Source of the DNA: Crossaster papposus
Lineage: Eukaryota > Echinodermata > Asteroidea > Velatida > Solasteridae
Assembly (NCBI GenBank): GCA_037893245.1
Contig: JBAIAA010000506.1
Location: 371,001 to 435,000, forward strand
DNA length: 64,000 nt
Direction of reading: 5' to 3'
In this document: positions 1 to 11,599 of the stretch, piece after piece
Position numbering within the stretch: position 1 is the first letter of the stretch
How the letters are laid out: every line of letters starts with the position of its first letter
The notes under the pieces: model-generated
Databases searched by the model: none
Told to the model about the DNA's origin: nothing
Seen by the model: only the letters and a program-made list of their open reading frames with translations
Translations under genes and position numbers: made by a program

Positions 1-56
1 CAATTATTTTACGGTTTAAACACATTGAAAAAGCTATGACTGGGTCGATGAATCAT

Positions 57-368
57 TGGCTTTTTCGCAATTTGCGAAAAAGCCTTTGTTTTTGTTCTGA
101 TTTTTTTGGGGGCTTTTTCGCAAATGCGAAAAAGCCTTTGTTTTTGTTCTGATTTTTTCTTTCTTTTTTTGGCTTTTTCGCAAGTTGCGAAAAAGCCTTT
201 GTTTTTGTTCTGATTTTTTTTTGGCTTTTTCGCAATTTTTGCGAAAAAGCCTTTGTTTTTGTTCTGATTTTTTTGGCTTTTTCGCAAGTGCGAAAAAGCC
301 TTTGTTTTTGTTCTGATTTTTTTGGCTTTTTCGCAAGTGCGAAAAAGCCTTTGTTTTTGTTCTGATTT
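57..368. repeat. Tandem hairpin minisatellite, six units
   Basis: Six head-to-tail units of about 50-60 bp, each with a self-complementary core (GGCTTTTTCGCAA followed by TTGCGAAAAAGCC) and a T-rich linker that includes TTTGTTTTTGTTCTGATTT. Linkers differ mainly in the length of the T run. The same GCGAAAAAGCC sequence recurs singly at about 1818, 2630 and 4270, at the edges of the neighbouring tandem units, so the array is probably an expansion of a terminal hairpin of that repeat. The lysine-rich open frames here are by-products of the repeat. Confidence 0.85.
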
Positions 369-390
369 GTTTGTTTTTTCTTCTTTTTTC

Positions 391-3300
391 TTTCTTTTAG
401 TAACCTAAACCCCATAGACTTTGTACACGTTTTTTTGCACAAGTACTTTTACCAGAGAACAAAGTCGTATTTCCATAAAACTTAACCCAGGTGAAGACCC
501 TATAGTAAGCTCGTGCCTAGCAGACATACGTCATGGTGACGTCATTAGGTGTCACGTGACGTCATCTTAAAGGTGTAATTGATGTAATCTTTGAAATTCA
601 ATAACAAATCAACCGCAAAAGACCGAAACTTGATTTTTGTGGCAATATATATAATAATCCAAGATCTTCATTTTATCTCGTGTGCGTGAAATCACGTGAC
701 CCTTCCTTCCGGTCCAAACCGGAAGTGCCTTACAATTTAAAACTGGAAAATGATATGAACTTACTTCCAACGATGTTAGTGTCTGGCTAGAATAACATTT
801 TCCAAAAATTACCGGCGACGTCATAACACGTTATAGCGCCCTCTAGCGGCAGGTTGAAAAATGGTTAAAATGCATAATTTGTTGATGTGTGTGCCGAAGT
901 TTGCTGAAATCACTTTATAACCGGTGTATATAATCAGCTTCGCGCTAAGAAAATATTGAGAAAGATAAATATTGATGACGTCACCAAACCGGAAGTTACA
1001 ATGAAAAGACCTTTAAACCTTAAAAAGTCGCATACAAATCAACCGCGATATATTTATTCCAGATTTTTGCTTCAAATAGCAAAGTTAAGACAGCTCTCGA
1101 GCTTTATGTTAATTACGTCACGATGACGTCATCAAGTGTCAGATTACAAGCAACCAAATATTTATAGATTTAAATCAATACAAAATCAACTGTAAGAGAT
1201 CTGATTTAGATTTTTAAGGTTATTGATATATTAATATATGGTCTTCATAATTTGTGACCTGTTCCAACGAAACCCAGACAAAGTCGACTTTTTAGTTTTT
1301 CAGATTTTGCTTTTTTCAAATTCTCTAGGTTCTCACCTTCAAAATGATGTATCATTTACATATGTACCCCCACCCTATCTTCCCTGGGGTCTGGATTTAG
1401 TGATAAAACCCTGACAACCTAATTATGAGATAAACAGCTTTGAAGTTCAGAAAAGCGTATTATTTCTATACACAAATGTTTCACAAAATTAAAAAAATAA
1501 AACACTTCTGGTAGACGGATGTTGTTCAAATTTGAGGAGATTGTAGATTAATAGTAAGTGACTTAGGAAAACCTAAAATCTCAAAATGGTAAAATCCATC
1601 CCGAAATTACTTCAGGAGTACATTGTGACAAAACACATTGTGCGACTTTGTCCGGGTTTCGTTGGAACAGGTCACATTTGTAGTACATGCAAAAAGACCT
1701 GACCCTTCCTTCCGGTCCAAACCGGAAGTGCCTTATAATTTAAAGTTTTCAAGGATTTTGAATTGTTTTGATGGTAAGTTCAATTCTTGAAAAATTTAAT
1801 CTAAAAAATTGCGAATGCGAAAAAGCCCTATGTTCTGTTCCTCGAACAGACGTAGTTCTATTTTTTTTTCTTTTCTTTTAGTAACCTAAACCCCATAGAC
1901 TTTGTACACGTTTTTTCTGCCCGTCACTTTTAATAGAAAACAAACTCGTATTTCCATAAAACTTAACCCAGGTGAAGGCCCTATAGTGAACTCGTGTCTC
2001 GCAAACAGACGTCACGATGACGTCATCAGGGGTTACGTGACGTCATCTTAAAGGTGAATGGATTTAATCTTTGAAAATCAATAAAAAAATCAACCGCAAG
2101 AGACCGAAACTTGATGTTTGTGGCAATCGATAGAATAATTTAGGATCTTCAATTTATCTCGTGTGCGTAAAATTGCGTGACCCTTCCTTCCGGTCCAAAC
2201 CGGAAGTGCCTTATAATTTGAAAGTTGAACATGATATGAACTTACTTTCAACGATGATAGTCTCTGGCTAGGCTGCTCTCACACAAAAGTTACCGGTGAC
2301 GTCATAAATTGTTATAGCGCCCTCTAGTGGCAGGTTGAAAAATGTTTAAAATGAATAATCAGTTGATATGTGTGGCAAAGTTTGCTCAAAATCGCTTTAT
2401 AACTGGTATTTATAATCAGCATCTTGTTAGGAACAAGTTGGCGGGGAGAAACAAATATGACGTCACTAGACCGGAAGTTACAATGAAAAAACCGTTAAAC
2501 ATTTAAACATTGCTGAAATTCAACCGCGACAGATATTATCCAATCTATTTTTTTCCATTTTAATTTATGAAAATTAAATATTGAAATTTGACAAATGAAA
2601 AAATAAATGTAATGAACAATGACAAAAAAGGCGAAAAAGCCATATGCTCTGTTCCTTGAACAGACATATTTCTAGTTTCTTCTTCTTCTTCTTCTTTTTT
2701 CTTTTCTTTTAGTAACCTAAACCCCACAGACTTTGTACATGTTTGTTTCTGCCCGTCACTTTTAATAGAAAACAAAGTCGTATTTGCATAAAACTTAACC
2801 CAGGTGAAGACCCTATAGTAAACTCATGTCTCGCCGACATACGTCACGGTGACGTCATCAGGGGTCACGTGACTTCATCCTAAAGGTGTAATTGATTTAA
2901 TCTTCGAAAATCAATAAACAATCAACCACAAAAGACCGAAACTTGATTTTTGTGGAAATGTATTGAATAATCTAGGATCTTTATTTGATCTCGTGTGCGT
3001 GAAATCACGTGACCCCTCCTTCCGGTCCAAACCGGAAGTGCCATATAATTTAAAACTGGAAAATGATATGAACTTACTTTCCACGATGTTAGGGCCTTTT
3101 CGAAACCCTGGCTTCGTCTTCGTCTTTGGCTTAAGGCGATTTTAGATTCACAACTGTGAGATCTCCAGCCACATTCTGAGGCCTGTTGTATTTCAGAAAC
3201 ATTCACTCGATTGATGTGAACCCAAAAGTTAGACTATTTCAATTTTCTTCCATTTCTATTTGCTTCTCAGTATTTCGAAATTCGGAAGCGAAGCCAAAGC

Positions 3301-4310
3301 CAAAGACGAAGCAACGGTTTCAAAAAGACCCTTAGTGTCTGGCTAGAATAAACTTTTCAAAAAAAAATACCGGCGACGTCATAACACGTTATAGCGCCCT
3401 CTAGCGGCAGGTTGGAAAATGGTTCAAATGCATAATTTGTTAATGTGTGTGGCAAAGTTTGCTGAAATCACTTTATAACCGGTGTATAGAATCAGATTCG
3501 TGCTAAGAACATATTGAGAAAGTGAAGTAATGATGACGTCACCAAACCGGAAGTTACAATGAAAAGACCTTTAAACCTAAAAAGTCGCTTAAAAATCAAC
3601 CGCGATAGATATATTCCAGATTTTTGCTTCCATTAGCAAAGTTAAGACAGCTCTCGAGCTTTCTGTTAATTACGTCACGGTGACGTCATCAAGTGTCAGA
3701 TTACAAGCAACCAAATATTTCTAGATTTTATCTTTGAAAATCAATATAAAATGAACTTTAAGAGATCTGATTTAGATTTTTAGGAGAATTGATAGATTAA
3801 TCCATGTTCTTCATAATTTGTATTACATGCAAAAAGACCTGACACTTCCTTCCGGTCCAAACCGGAAGTGCCTTATAATTTAAAAGTGGAAAACGATGCT
3901 AACTTACTTTCAACGATGTTAGGCGCTGGCTAGGTTGTAAGTAACAAAAAAGTTAACAGTGACTTCATAAAATGTTAAAGTGCCCTCTAGCGTCATGTTG
4001 ACAAATGTTACGTCATATTACGATTATATTTGAATTATTACGTTTTTAGACGTATCTCAGCAACGGATCGTGTTAACATAATAATTTTTTTATTGTTAGG
4101 TGATAGATAGTTGCACAAAAAGTTCACAAACGTGTGACGTCATCGTTTTAATCAGTTTGAATTCATTTTAATCTGTTTAAATTAACTTAAATTCGTTTTC
4201 AATGATTTTAAATTGTTTTGATGGTATAAAAGTTCAATTTTTGAAATATTTAATCAAAAAAATTGCAAATGCGAAAAAGCCCTATGTTCTGTTCCTCGAA
4301 CAGACGTAGT
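391..4310. repeat. Three tandem copies of a composite repeat unit
   Basis: Landmarks recur in the same order three times, with copies beginning near 391, 1875 and 2703. They include TAGTAACCTAAACCCCA, GACCGAAACTTGAT, CTTCCGGTCCAAACCGGAAG, TAGCGCCCTCTAG and CCGGAAGTTACAATGAAAA. Copies 1 and 3 are about 1.5-1.6 kb and also share a block at about 1081 and 3649. Copy 2 is about 0.8 kb and lacks that block. The units are rich in GACGTCA and CACGTGAC palindromes. No convincing coding frame was found. It is either a tandem satellite-like array or a transposon with tandem terminal segments. Confidence 0.8.
3092..3331. mobile_element. 240-bp MITE, TTA target duplication (PIF/Harbinger-like)
   Basis: Present only in the third tandem unit. 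It is bounded by TTA at 3089-3091 and TTA at 3332-3334. Ends are inverted: GGGCCTTTTCGAAACC on the left and GGTTTCAAAAAGACCC on the right, continuing into GCTTCGTCTTCGTCTTTGG against its complement. The sister unit at 771-785 carries the uninterrupted site, with a single TTA. TTA duplication is typical of PIF/Harbinger elements. No coding capacity. Confidence 0.85.
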
Positions 4311-4319
4311 TCTAGTTTT

Positions 4320-5705
4320 GTCTTTATTTTTGTGGTAAAATTACCTGACAAATTTAAGGTGATGTACCCTCCACATGGCCACTATTCCTGTTAATGCGTA
4401 GCTGGCATCTTCGTTTCATGTCTCTCGCTGCCCGCCTTATCATCCCAACTTGTCACAGTGCTGATTTCAGTACATTGTATAACTGTCTTGTTTGTTCAGT
4501 CATTTACGGCAATGACATAATGAACCTTATACCATCAGACAAAGGGAATTCTAACCTTTCAACAATTTTTTTTAAAAATGTTACGAAACATTCAGTAGTT
4601 TTGCAATATTATGAATTTGAAAATGGGTATACTTTTTATGTGGACACCCTGCATATAATATGTTGGATTACGAAAAGTTTGCTGTTGATGTGATTTTAAG
4701 GGAATTTTAAGTTTCAACACCAACCACAAGAAAATCGGCTAAGCAACTCGTTTGTGCATACAGTTGATTTGTGAAAACATATCATTGCCGAAATGGACTA
4801 ATATTTTTTTTTTTTGCGGAGGCATATCCACTGAAAACTATGCACAGCAACGACCACACCCCAGTAAACTAGATGAGTGTAGCATGCAGGGTGTCTCTGT
4901 ATGTGATGGGGTGCGTTTGACTCTGATATGAACGTGCACGAAGTCAGTCTGGGGAAGTCATCCAAGAGAAGTAGAAGCTCAGTAATTCACAACCTCACTG
5001 ACATATGAGTAGGTCCTACAGGTGGAATTGACCACTGGATAAAATAGGAGTGGATGTCAATGCACAACCAGGCCACACTGCTGTGAAACTCAGCATGGAG
5101 TTCAGTGTCAGCTAAATAGCTTGAAAGTAGTATTAGTTTTGTAATTTAGTGTCCCAAATGCTATATAATGCGCCTCATGTTAATTAGCTACCAGACTATA
5201 ATATTACGTACTTGTAGATTAGTGAGTTAAAGGTAGTATACACTATTGGTAATTGCTTGAATTACCATGGATGAGTGAATTTGGGGGGATGTATTTTAAA
5301 GTAAATATCATTTAACTAACCTGTCCGAAGTTTTACAATCATGAATGCCGAGAAAAAGCCGGACGGCGATCGCGAATTTTTCTTTATAACATTATATTTT
5401 CAGAATAATTAAAGGATATCTAGCGCAATCATTTTGCTGAATGCCTAGAATCATTATTTACTTTCAGATGAGTAAGATATTTCTTAATAATTCGGTAGTA
5501 AATTTGTTCGATATCTGCAAATGGTGTATCTTATCTTTAAGTTAAGAGTTTAAAGAGAACCGAGCATGACACTGGATAAACGGTCGGGCTAGGTGTAGGG
5601 TTGTATATCCGAACCTTGTTGTATCCCATACACAAATGTGCATCACCGAATTTGATTGCAGGTGGTAAAAAGATATATTCTCGTCCTTGATACATTCCTA
5701 TCACA
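4320..5705. other. No recognisable gene
   Basis: Apart from the end of the tandem repeat, no convincing coding or repeat structure is visible. A 99-codon open frame at 4394-4693 (+) has no motif I recognise and is probably chance. Confidence 0.5.
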
Positions 5706-6176
5706 GAACATGGCTAGTTTTGCTCAGTTTTCGTCCAGATGGCAAACTAACTGGAGCAAGTGTTGTCTGTGTCAAGAGGTCAAAAAGGACGAAGACCTAA
5801 AATAACCTCCTACCAGCTACAGTACTGAGTACGATGGCTACTCCAACATGCATCAAATGTTCCATTCTTTCAAGCCATCAATCAACTGCCAATTGTATTA
5901 GACCCAGCAAGATATATGACGGTGGCGGTATAGAGAACTCTTTGAGAAGGAACCTTGCCAAATACCACCAGAGCTGTCGAAAGATGTTTAACAACACCAA
6001 GCTTGAACGGGCATCTCCTGTTTTGATGTGAGAACCAGACTCCAACATCTGATCTGAGACAAGCAATGACCACGCAACTTGACGAAAGACTAAAATGACT
6101 GTGTCAAAACTCTAACTGATGGTACGCTTTTAACAAAACTGTGTCTTGCTTGACAGGACTGTACAACAGAGATAAG

Positions 6177-6546
6177 TATGGTGGCCCTGAAGGGACTCCG
6201 CAGATCGTGAATATTGACGTCAATATTCACGACAAATTTCACGACTTTCCTCAAAGTCGCGAATATTGACGTCAAATTTGACGTCGATACTCGCGTCAAA
6301 TTTCACGACTTTCCCCGAAAGTCGCGAATATTGTCGTCAATATTCGCGACAAAATTCACGACTTTCCTCAAAGTCGCGAATATTGACGTCAATATTGACG
6401 TCAATATTCACGACTTTCCCAAAAAGTCGCGAATATTGACGTTAAATTTGACGTCAATATTCGCGACTTTGAGGAAAGTCGTGAATATTGACGTCAATAT
6501 TGACGTCAATATTCACGATCTGCGTAGTTCCTTCAGGGCCACCATA
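6177..6546. mobile_element. 370-bp palindromic MITE made of GACGTCAATATT repeats
   Basis: Ends are inverted: TATGGTGGCCCTGAAGG on the left and CCTTCAGGGCCACCATA on the right. A 6-bp GATAAG lies on both sides (6171-6176 and 6547-6552), a plausible target duplication. The interior is built of repeated GACGTCAATATTC and CGCGACTTTCC modules in both orientations, so the whole element can fold on itself. It interrupts the surrounding CXC pseudogene. The 124-codon open frame inside is repeat-derived. Confidence 0.8.
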
Positions 6547-8626
6547 GATAAGTCATATTTGGCAGCCACCAAGAACGAAGATAAATAGCAATCACTGGCA
6601 ATTTCTGAGCTGATCACCTACATAGTTGAGACAAATCCAGCATTGAGGGTCCTACAATATTCCGGCCTTCAGACATGGTCAGCTTGTACAAGCTAGTACA
6701 ACCAGAACTAGCAGAGCTAGAAGCTTATAATACAGAAAGAGGTGTGCTACTTGCCTTCCACGAAGATGTAGGATCAGCACTGTCACAAGCTTCTGACTAT
6801 TCCGAAGCAATTTTCTTTGCAAAAACAGCTAAAGTTTTGCGAAGACACGTGCTTGACCACAAGTCCACATTTGATGGAACTTTGTACGTGGGATATGTCA
6901 AATAGGCCATCTCTCCACTCTCCCAAAATTTGTTGGCATGATTGAGCAGGAGCTGACATCAAATCTCAACTCAGATTTGGTGCATCGAAGACAGACCTAG
7001 CGATGTCACAGCAGTACAACTGCTACGCCAGGTACAAAGAAGGAGCAGCCACTCACAGGTACTCAAAAGACCTGGCGACCCCATATTCCTCGTTTACATG
7101 GGCATGTCAGTCTTTGCAAAGACCAGAAAATAACATTTGGTGGAAATGCTTCCCGAACAAGGAATCAGCATTTCCTACGACGGAGTGCTTGAGGTTTCAG
7201 CACAACTGGGATATGACACAACATAGACAACATAGACCACAACATGACTGCAACGACAGCAAGTAGCTCTTTCCACGGAACCAGCATTTGTGTCGTCCAG
7301 CACCCAACTCAGGGCAATGTAGGCGACGAGAGGGAACCATTACAAATCAGAGGCATCAAGGTGAAGACAGAGAGTGTAATTTGCAGGAGTTCTTTTAACA
7401 TGAAAACCAGTCATTTCCTGCTGCCTTAAGTGACAACGGAAGTTGCCAGAAGTCCCAGCTTACATTCTTGAGGGCCGAATCACGCTACCAGATACTGAAC
7501 CAAATGCTGTTGCAATCAGCATTGATGGTTCGGCTCTAGTAAATACCTTGAACTTCAAAGATGTTTGAGAACCAGCCATTTACATTGCCCTACCCACAAT
7601 AGAAGCCTACTCTACCAAGTACAAGAGAAGACATGTTGTCTTCGATGTCTACCTGGCATCAAGCCTAAAGTCCGAAACAAAGTCGAAGCGAGGGGGCCAG
7701 ACGTAGAGTGACAGACACGGGTGAAATTCCCATTAACTGGTAGAGCTTCTTGAGATACAGTGACAACAAGACAGAGCTATTCCACTTCTTGGCCGTCAAT
7801 ATTGCTGAGATGTGTACATCAAACACCGTGATTATCACCAAGGGAGAAACTGTTCTCTGCAACCAACCAACCAACCTAGATGAGATGGCTCCTTGTAGCC
7901 ATGAAGAAGCAGTGACACGCGAATCTTTGTGCATAAAGCAACTGGCGGAATAAAAGTTCACAGGAACACTGCAAATGACACAGATGTTGTACTCAAAAGC
8001 AGTCAGTGTCCCTTCGTCCCTGCAATACCTTGGCCTACAGCAGCTGTGGATTGCCGTTGGTAAAGGACAGAACCGGAGATGTATTCCAATACACGATATT
8101 CCATGCTTGGTCGGAAGAAGATCATGGGGATGCTCTTCTTCTATGATTTCACTGGATGTGATGTTGTGTTGGGCTTTCGTGGGAAGAGAAATAAGTCAGC
8201 GTGGCAAACTCAGCCAGCATTACCCAATTGTTGAAGATGACAACCTGGCGATCCTGAAGAAGCTTGTGGTTACAATGTATGACAGGTCCAGTGCAGTTGC
8301 AAGTGTTGATGGTGAACGGTTGGACCTATTTGCTCGTAAGCAGAGGCTACATGAAGCTAATCCTCCAACCCAAGCAGCCCTCCTTCAACACGCAAAGCGC
8401 GCTCCCTACCGGGCAGGTTTCATATAGAGTCAACCAACCGTGTGCCATCCTGAAACAAAAAGTCCTGCTGACTGGGGCTGGACGCATTAAGGTGACATGT
8501 GGCAGTTGACTAGACACAACTAGCACCTGTCACAGAAAGCTGTCCGCAGCTGACCAAGTGCGGATGCAAGACTGAATATCGTGGAAGATGAAAATGCTAC
8601 CGTTTTGGACTTACCTGCCCAGCACT

Positions 8627-8650
8627 CAGAAGCGTGGGGCGTAGCGACCT

Positions 8651-8692
<42 letters not shown>

Positions 8693-9418
8693 CGGTGTCC
8701 CCCCCAATAATTTGTATCATTCGGCATATCGGGCCTCAGTCGGCAACTGCACCACAAACATTGTTAACAAAATGGGCCACCAAATTAATAATGTTGGTTG
8801 CCATTTGCCGACTGAGGCTCCAAATGCCGACTGAGGGAAATAACACAAAGCCTTCTCAGTACTGCAGTAATTCTCCAGCGTACTTTAGTCATCATCTATC
8901 GACCCCCTTTTGACCCTATGTTTTTGTGAGACTTGAGACTAAGTTACCATTCATGATTAGGCAGATCACTCACAGTTAAAAGTTACCACAGAACAGTAAA
9001 TCTTAATGTCCTTACCTCAGTTCAAGTTTCCACAGAACTATAAATCTGAAATCTTAACTTTGATTGGTAAAATAGGCCCACACAATGTTTACACTACAGT
9101 GAATTGCTAAAAGTAGGCGATTTTGCAGTAAACTACATAGTAGGCGATGATGTCTTAATGTTGATCACCTTTTGATCATGATGCCAGTCATTCCCCTCCC
9201 CGCTCTATGATGAGTTCCGCACAGAAGACAAATAATGCATTAAAAAATGCCAAGACAATTTACCAAATTTGATTTAAAGAGTCAGAGGAAGTAGCCAGGA
9301 AATGCCTCAGATTGCACCACAGAGCATCTAGAATCAAACTCGGCTCAGAGTCGGCAAATTATATTCGACTCCCCCCCCCCCCCCCCCCCCCGATGAAAAT
9401 GTCCTCGCTACGCCCCTG
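8627..9418. mobile_element. 792-bp hAT-type MITE with 8-bp target duplication
   Basis: Exact 8-bp direct repeat CCAGCACT at 8619-8626 and 9419-9426. The ends contain inverted GGGGCGTAGCGA and TCGCTACGCCCC. The right end reads CCCCTG, and the left end begins CAG, as in hAT elements. A G homopolymer (from about 8652 to 8692) and a C homopolymer (about 9371-9391) sit just inside the two ends in mirror positions. The insertion splits the Cys-rich tail of the surrounding pseudogene; taking it out with one target copy rejoins the frame. No transposase is visible. Confidence 0.9.
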
Positions 9419-9449
9419 CCAGCACTGTGCAACTGCAGATGCCAGGACA

Positions 9450-10170
9450 GTTGTTATTGGACACTCCACATCTTAGCCCCGCCTAAACTTATCTGTATTT
9501 GCATACGAGGTCATGCGCTAGAAATGTGGCGCAAAATATAGGAAAAACATAAGATTTCAAAAACCAATGATCCAAGGCGAAAAAGTAGCTTCAGTTGATT
9601 TGCATAAATAGTGGCCGTATGAGGTCGCTGTTCGCACTGTATTGCACGGGAAGCGCGAGCTAGCACGCATGCAGCATATGCGGGGCGCGCGTGGCGTGTA
9701 TTTCTGGACGGAAAAAACGACAGACGGATAACGACGAACGCGCCTTGACCAAGGCTATTATTTAATCTGCTAGAATTGATAGAAACAAGTTTCTGAGACA
9801 TTTTAGATTTGTTGTTTGTTTTTTGTGCATGGTCAAAACTGTCAGATTTGATTTAAAAAAATCATCAAATTGGAGCATTCGGTCAAATGTTATAGTACGA
9901 ATAGCATTGTTTTGGTGCGAATGGTGGCCATCTTAAAAAATGGCGCCGTCGGTTTTTTTTCAAAAAGAGATGTGCATGCAAAGTTTGGTGCTTGTACTAT
10001 TTGAATAATTATTTCACTTATCTGCTGCACTATAAACAGCGATTTGAAAACAAACGATCATGACGTGCGCAAGGAGAACCAATCAGTGACTTAAATTGGA
10101 GCCGTCTACTAGTCCCCAGAATTGTTAAGGGGGCAGAGGATGGGAACAGTCTATCAACTCAGCTATATTA
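9450..10170. other. No recognisable gene
   Basis: A GC-richer patch at 9600-9740 sits in otherwise AT-rich DNA. I see no coding signal, terminal repeats or RNA gene. Confidence 0.5.
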
Positions 10171-10174
10171 CCCT

Positions 10175-10260
10175 GTGTTGGCGGTCAGTTGTTAGGGCGC
10201 CGGTCCAGTATTCCGGAGGTCGTTGGTTCGAGTCCCGCCTTGCACATTTCTTTGTTCTCT
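10175..10260 (+). repeat. tRNA-derived SINE fragment
   Basis: Contains a promoter A-box-like GTTAGGGCGCCGG and a B box GGTTCGAGTCCC separated by TATTCCGGAGGTCG, followed by CCGCCTTGCACATTTCTTTG. Two related pieces lie at 10490-10570 and 12504-12551. It cannot be folded into a full acceptor stem, so it is a SINE head and not a tRNA gene. Confidence 0.65.
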
Positions 10261-10489
10261 TTTAAATTCATGAAAATCGACCTAGTCAGTTTCCCTTGTG
10301 GCTTATTTCTGAATCATAAAAGAACATAAATCATATCATCATTAAATGATCCCAACAATGTCGCTTCCGAAAGTTGTATCGTAAAACTGGGCGTGATCTC
10401 TGACCAGACGGAATTCTGGTGTTTATAATTTCTGACTAGCGCCCTCAAACAAAGATATCATTTTGAGAAACCGCCAACATAGGACAAGA

Positions 10490-10570
10490 TAGCGCATGGA
10501 GTTGGTAGAGCGCCGGTCCGGTATTCCGGAGGTCGCAGGTTCTAGTCCTTTCCTGTCTAGTTCTTTGTTG
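10490..10570 (+). repeat. tRNA-derived SINE fragment
   Basis: A box TTGGTAGAGCGCCGG, then TATTCCGGAGGTCGCA and a B box GGTTCTAGTCC. The tail TTCTTTGTTGG matches the neighbours at 10175 and 12504, so the three belong to one family. Confidence 0.65.
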
Positions 10571-10673
10571 GTATTGGTATTGGTATAGGTTAAAAACAAA
10601 TTAGGACGATTTTTTACCAATCGTTCTAGGACTTTAAAAAAGATATGGCAGTATATAAATCGGACGGTATGTA

Positions 10674-10911
10674 CACCGAACAAAAATATAAACGCCCACA
10701 AACAAATAAACGCGCACAAAAATATGAACGCCCCCAAAATGGTTATTCCAACACAGATTTGGTTGGAATCACTGCATAACTGAGCAATTCCTCACTGGCA
10801 GAGAGATGGACATAAATATTGTTTACAAATCAAGACAAATAACAATTTTTAAGGCGTTTACATTTTTGTGAGCGTTTATATTTTTGTGGGCGTTTATATT
10901 TTTGTTCAGTG
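10674..10911. mobile_element. 238-bp TA MITE (Tc1/mariner-like)
   Basis: Flanked by TA at 10672-10673 and 10912-10913. The left end, CACCGAACAAAAATATAAAC, is mirrored on the right by GTTTATATTTTTGTTCAGTG. Inside each end the motif AAACGC(C/T)CACAAA is repeated two or three times. No open frame of note. The TA duplication suggests a Tc1/mariner-type source. Confidence 0.8.
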
Positions 10912-10999
10912 TAGATACATGTAAGTTATGGATATCTGTATAATATATACATGAATTACCTTAGCGCTCTTGAAGTCACATGGCACAATTCCAGATTAC

Positions 11000-11575
11000 A
11001 ACGAAAGGTTAAAAATGCCCTGCGAGAGCTGCTCGAGCCAAACAAATACGCGCTTTTTCCATGGGGCGATTTTGGAAGGCACCTTTGTTTACGCGTTGTA
11101 TAACAATGTTTTGTGCACACAATGTTTTTTTCTAATGTACTAAATAGATGAATATGGGTTTTCTGGACATACACACAATATTTAATTATTCTGAAAATTT
11201 GCATGTTGTTTATCACTAATTTTCCTTTCACAAGGCCACCAGTAGTCATAGTACACTGTACATGCACTGTGGCTTATGGCTGATACCCCCAGTAATTGAA
11301 CTTGAAACAGTTGTGGTTTGTATCCTGTCACTATGCCAGCAGTAGGATGATTAAGCCCTGGAGAGGCTGGACGGCCAGACAGTCAGGCGGCCTGGCGGCA
11401 AAACCCAAATAGCCCATTTTGTGCTCAACAGAATGGACTTTTGGCTGGGGCCCAAGTTTCTCATGACTGGAGTGACCCCCTAGTGAACTCCTTCTTAAAA
11501 AGTGACGATACCACTTCAAAATACAATGTTCGGTTGAAGAATAAAAAACAATATGAATGAAATAGGCCGACGGCT
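11000..11575. other. No recognisable gene
   Basis: AT-rich DNA with no terminal repeats or coding signal that I can support. It lies directly downstream of the minus-strand non-LTR fragment and may include its untranslated tail. Confidence 0.4.
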
Positions 11576-11599
11576 TCATAGGGGAATTAGGGGGGAAAT

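Larger units (their letters stand above)
5710..9445 (+). pseudogene. Decayed repetitive CXC (TSO1-like) Cys-rich protein gene
   Basis: Recognisable blocks of a large repetitive-gene family common in invertebrate genomes appear in order but in shifting frames. The N-terminal Cys motif WSKCCLCQEVKK follows an ATG at 5710. Then come AKYHQSC and MFNNTKLERA (about 5958-6010), AFHEDVGSAL (about 6750), the central block SFHGTSI, HEEAVTR (about 7900), the signature FTGCDVV (about 8140), VVTMYDRSSA and DLFARKQR (about 8270-8345), and a C-terminal Cys-rich tail CPQLTKCGCKTEYRGR (about 8540). Stops and frameshifts occur throughout, and a central part found in relatives appears missing. The tail is cut at codons for CPAL by a hAT MITE and resumes after 9426 with codons for CNCRCQ. 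A palindromic MITE interrupts it at 6177-6546. The function of the family is unknown to me; it behaves like mobile or amplified DNA. Confidence 0.75.

Noticed and set aside
9..442. Three overlapping lysine-rich minus-strand open frames
   Set aside because: They are translations of the hairpin minisatellite in three frames; no real protein features.
4394..4693. 99-codon plus-strand open frame
   Set aside because: No known motif, no splice context and low-complexity AT-rich codons; chance is likely.
6214..6588. 124-codon open frame with repeated VNIDVNIDVN residues
   Set aside because: It follows from the GACGTCAATATT modules of the palindromic MITE.
10175..10260. tRNA gene
   Set aside because: A and B boxes are present, but acceptor and anticodon stems do not form and related fragments lie nearby; SINE.
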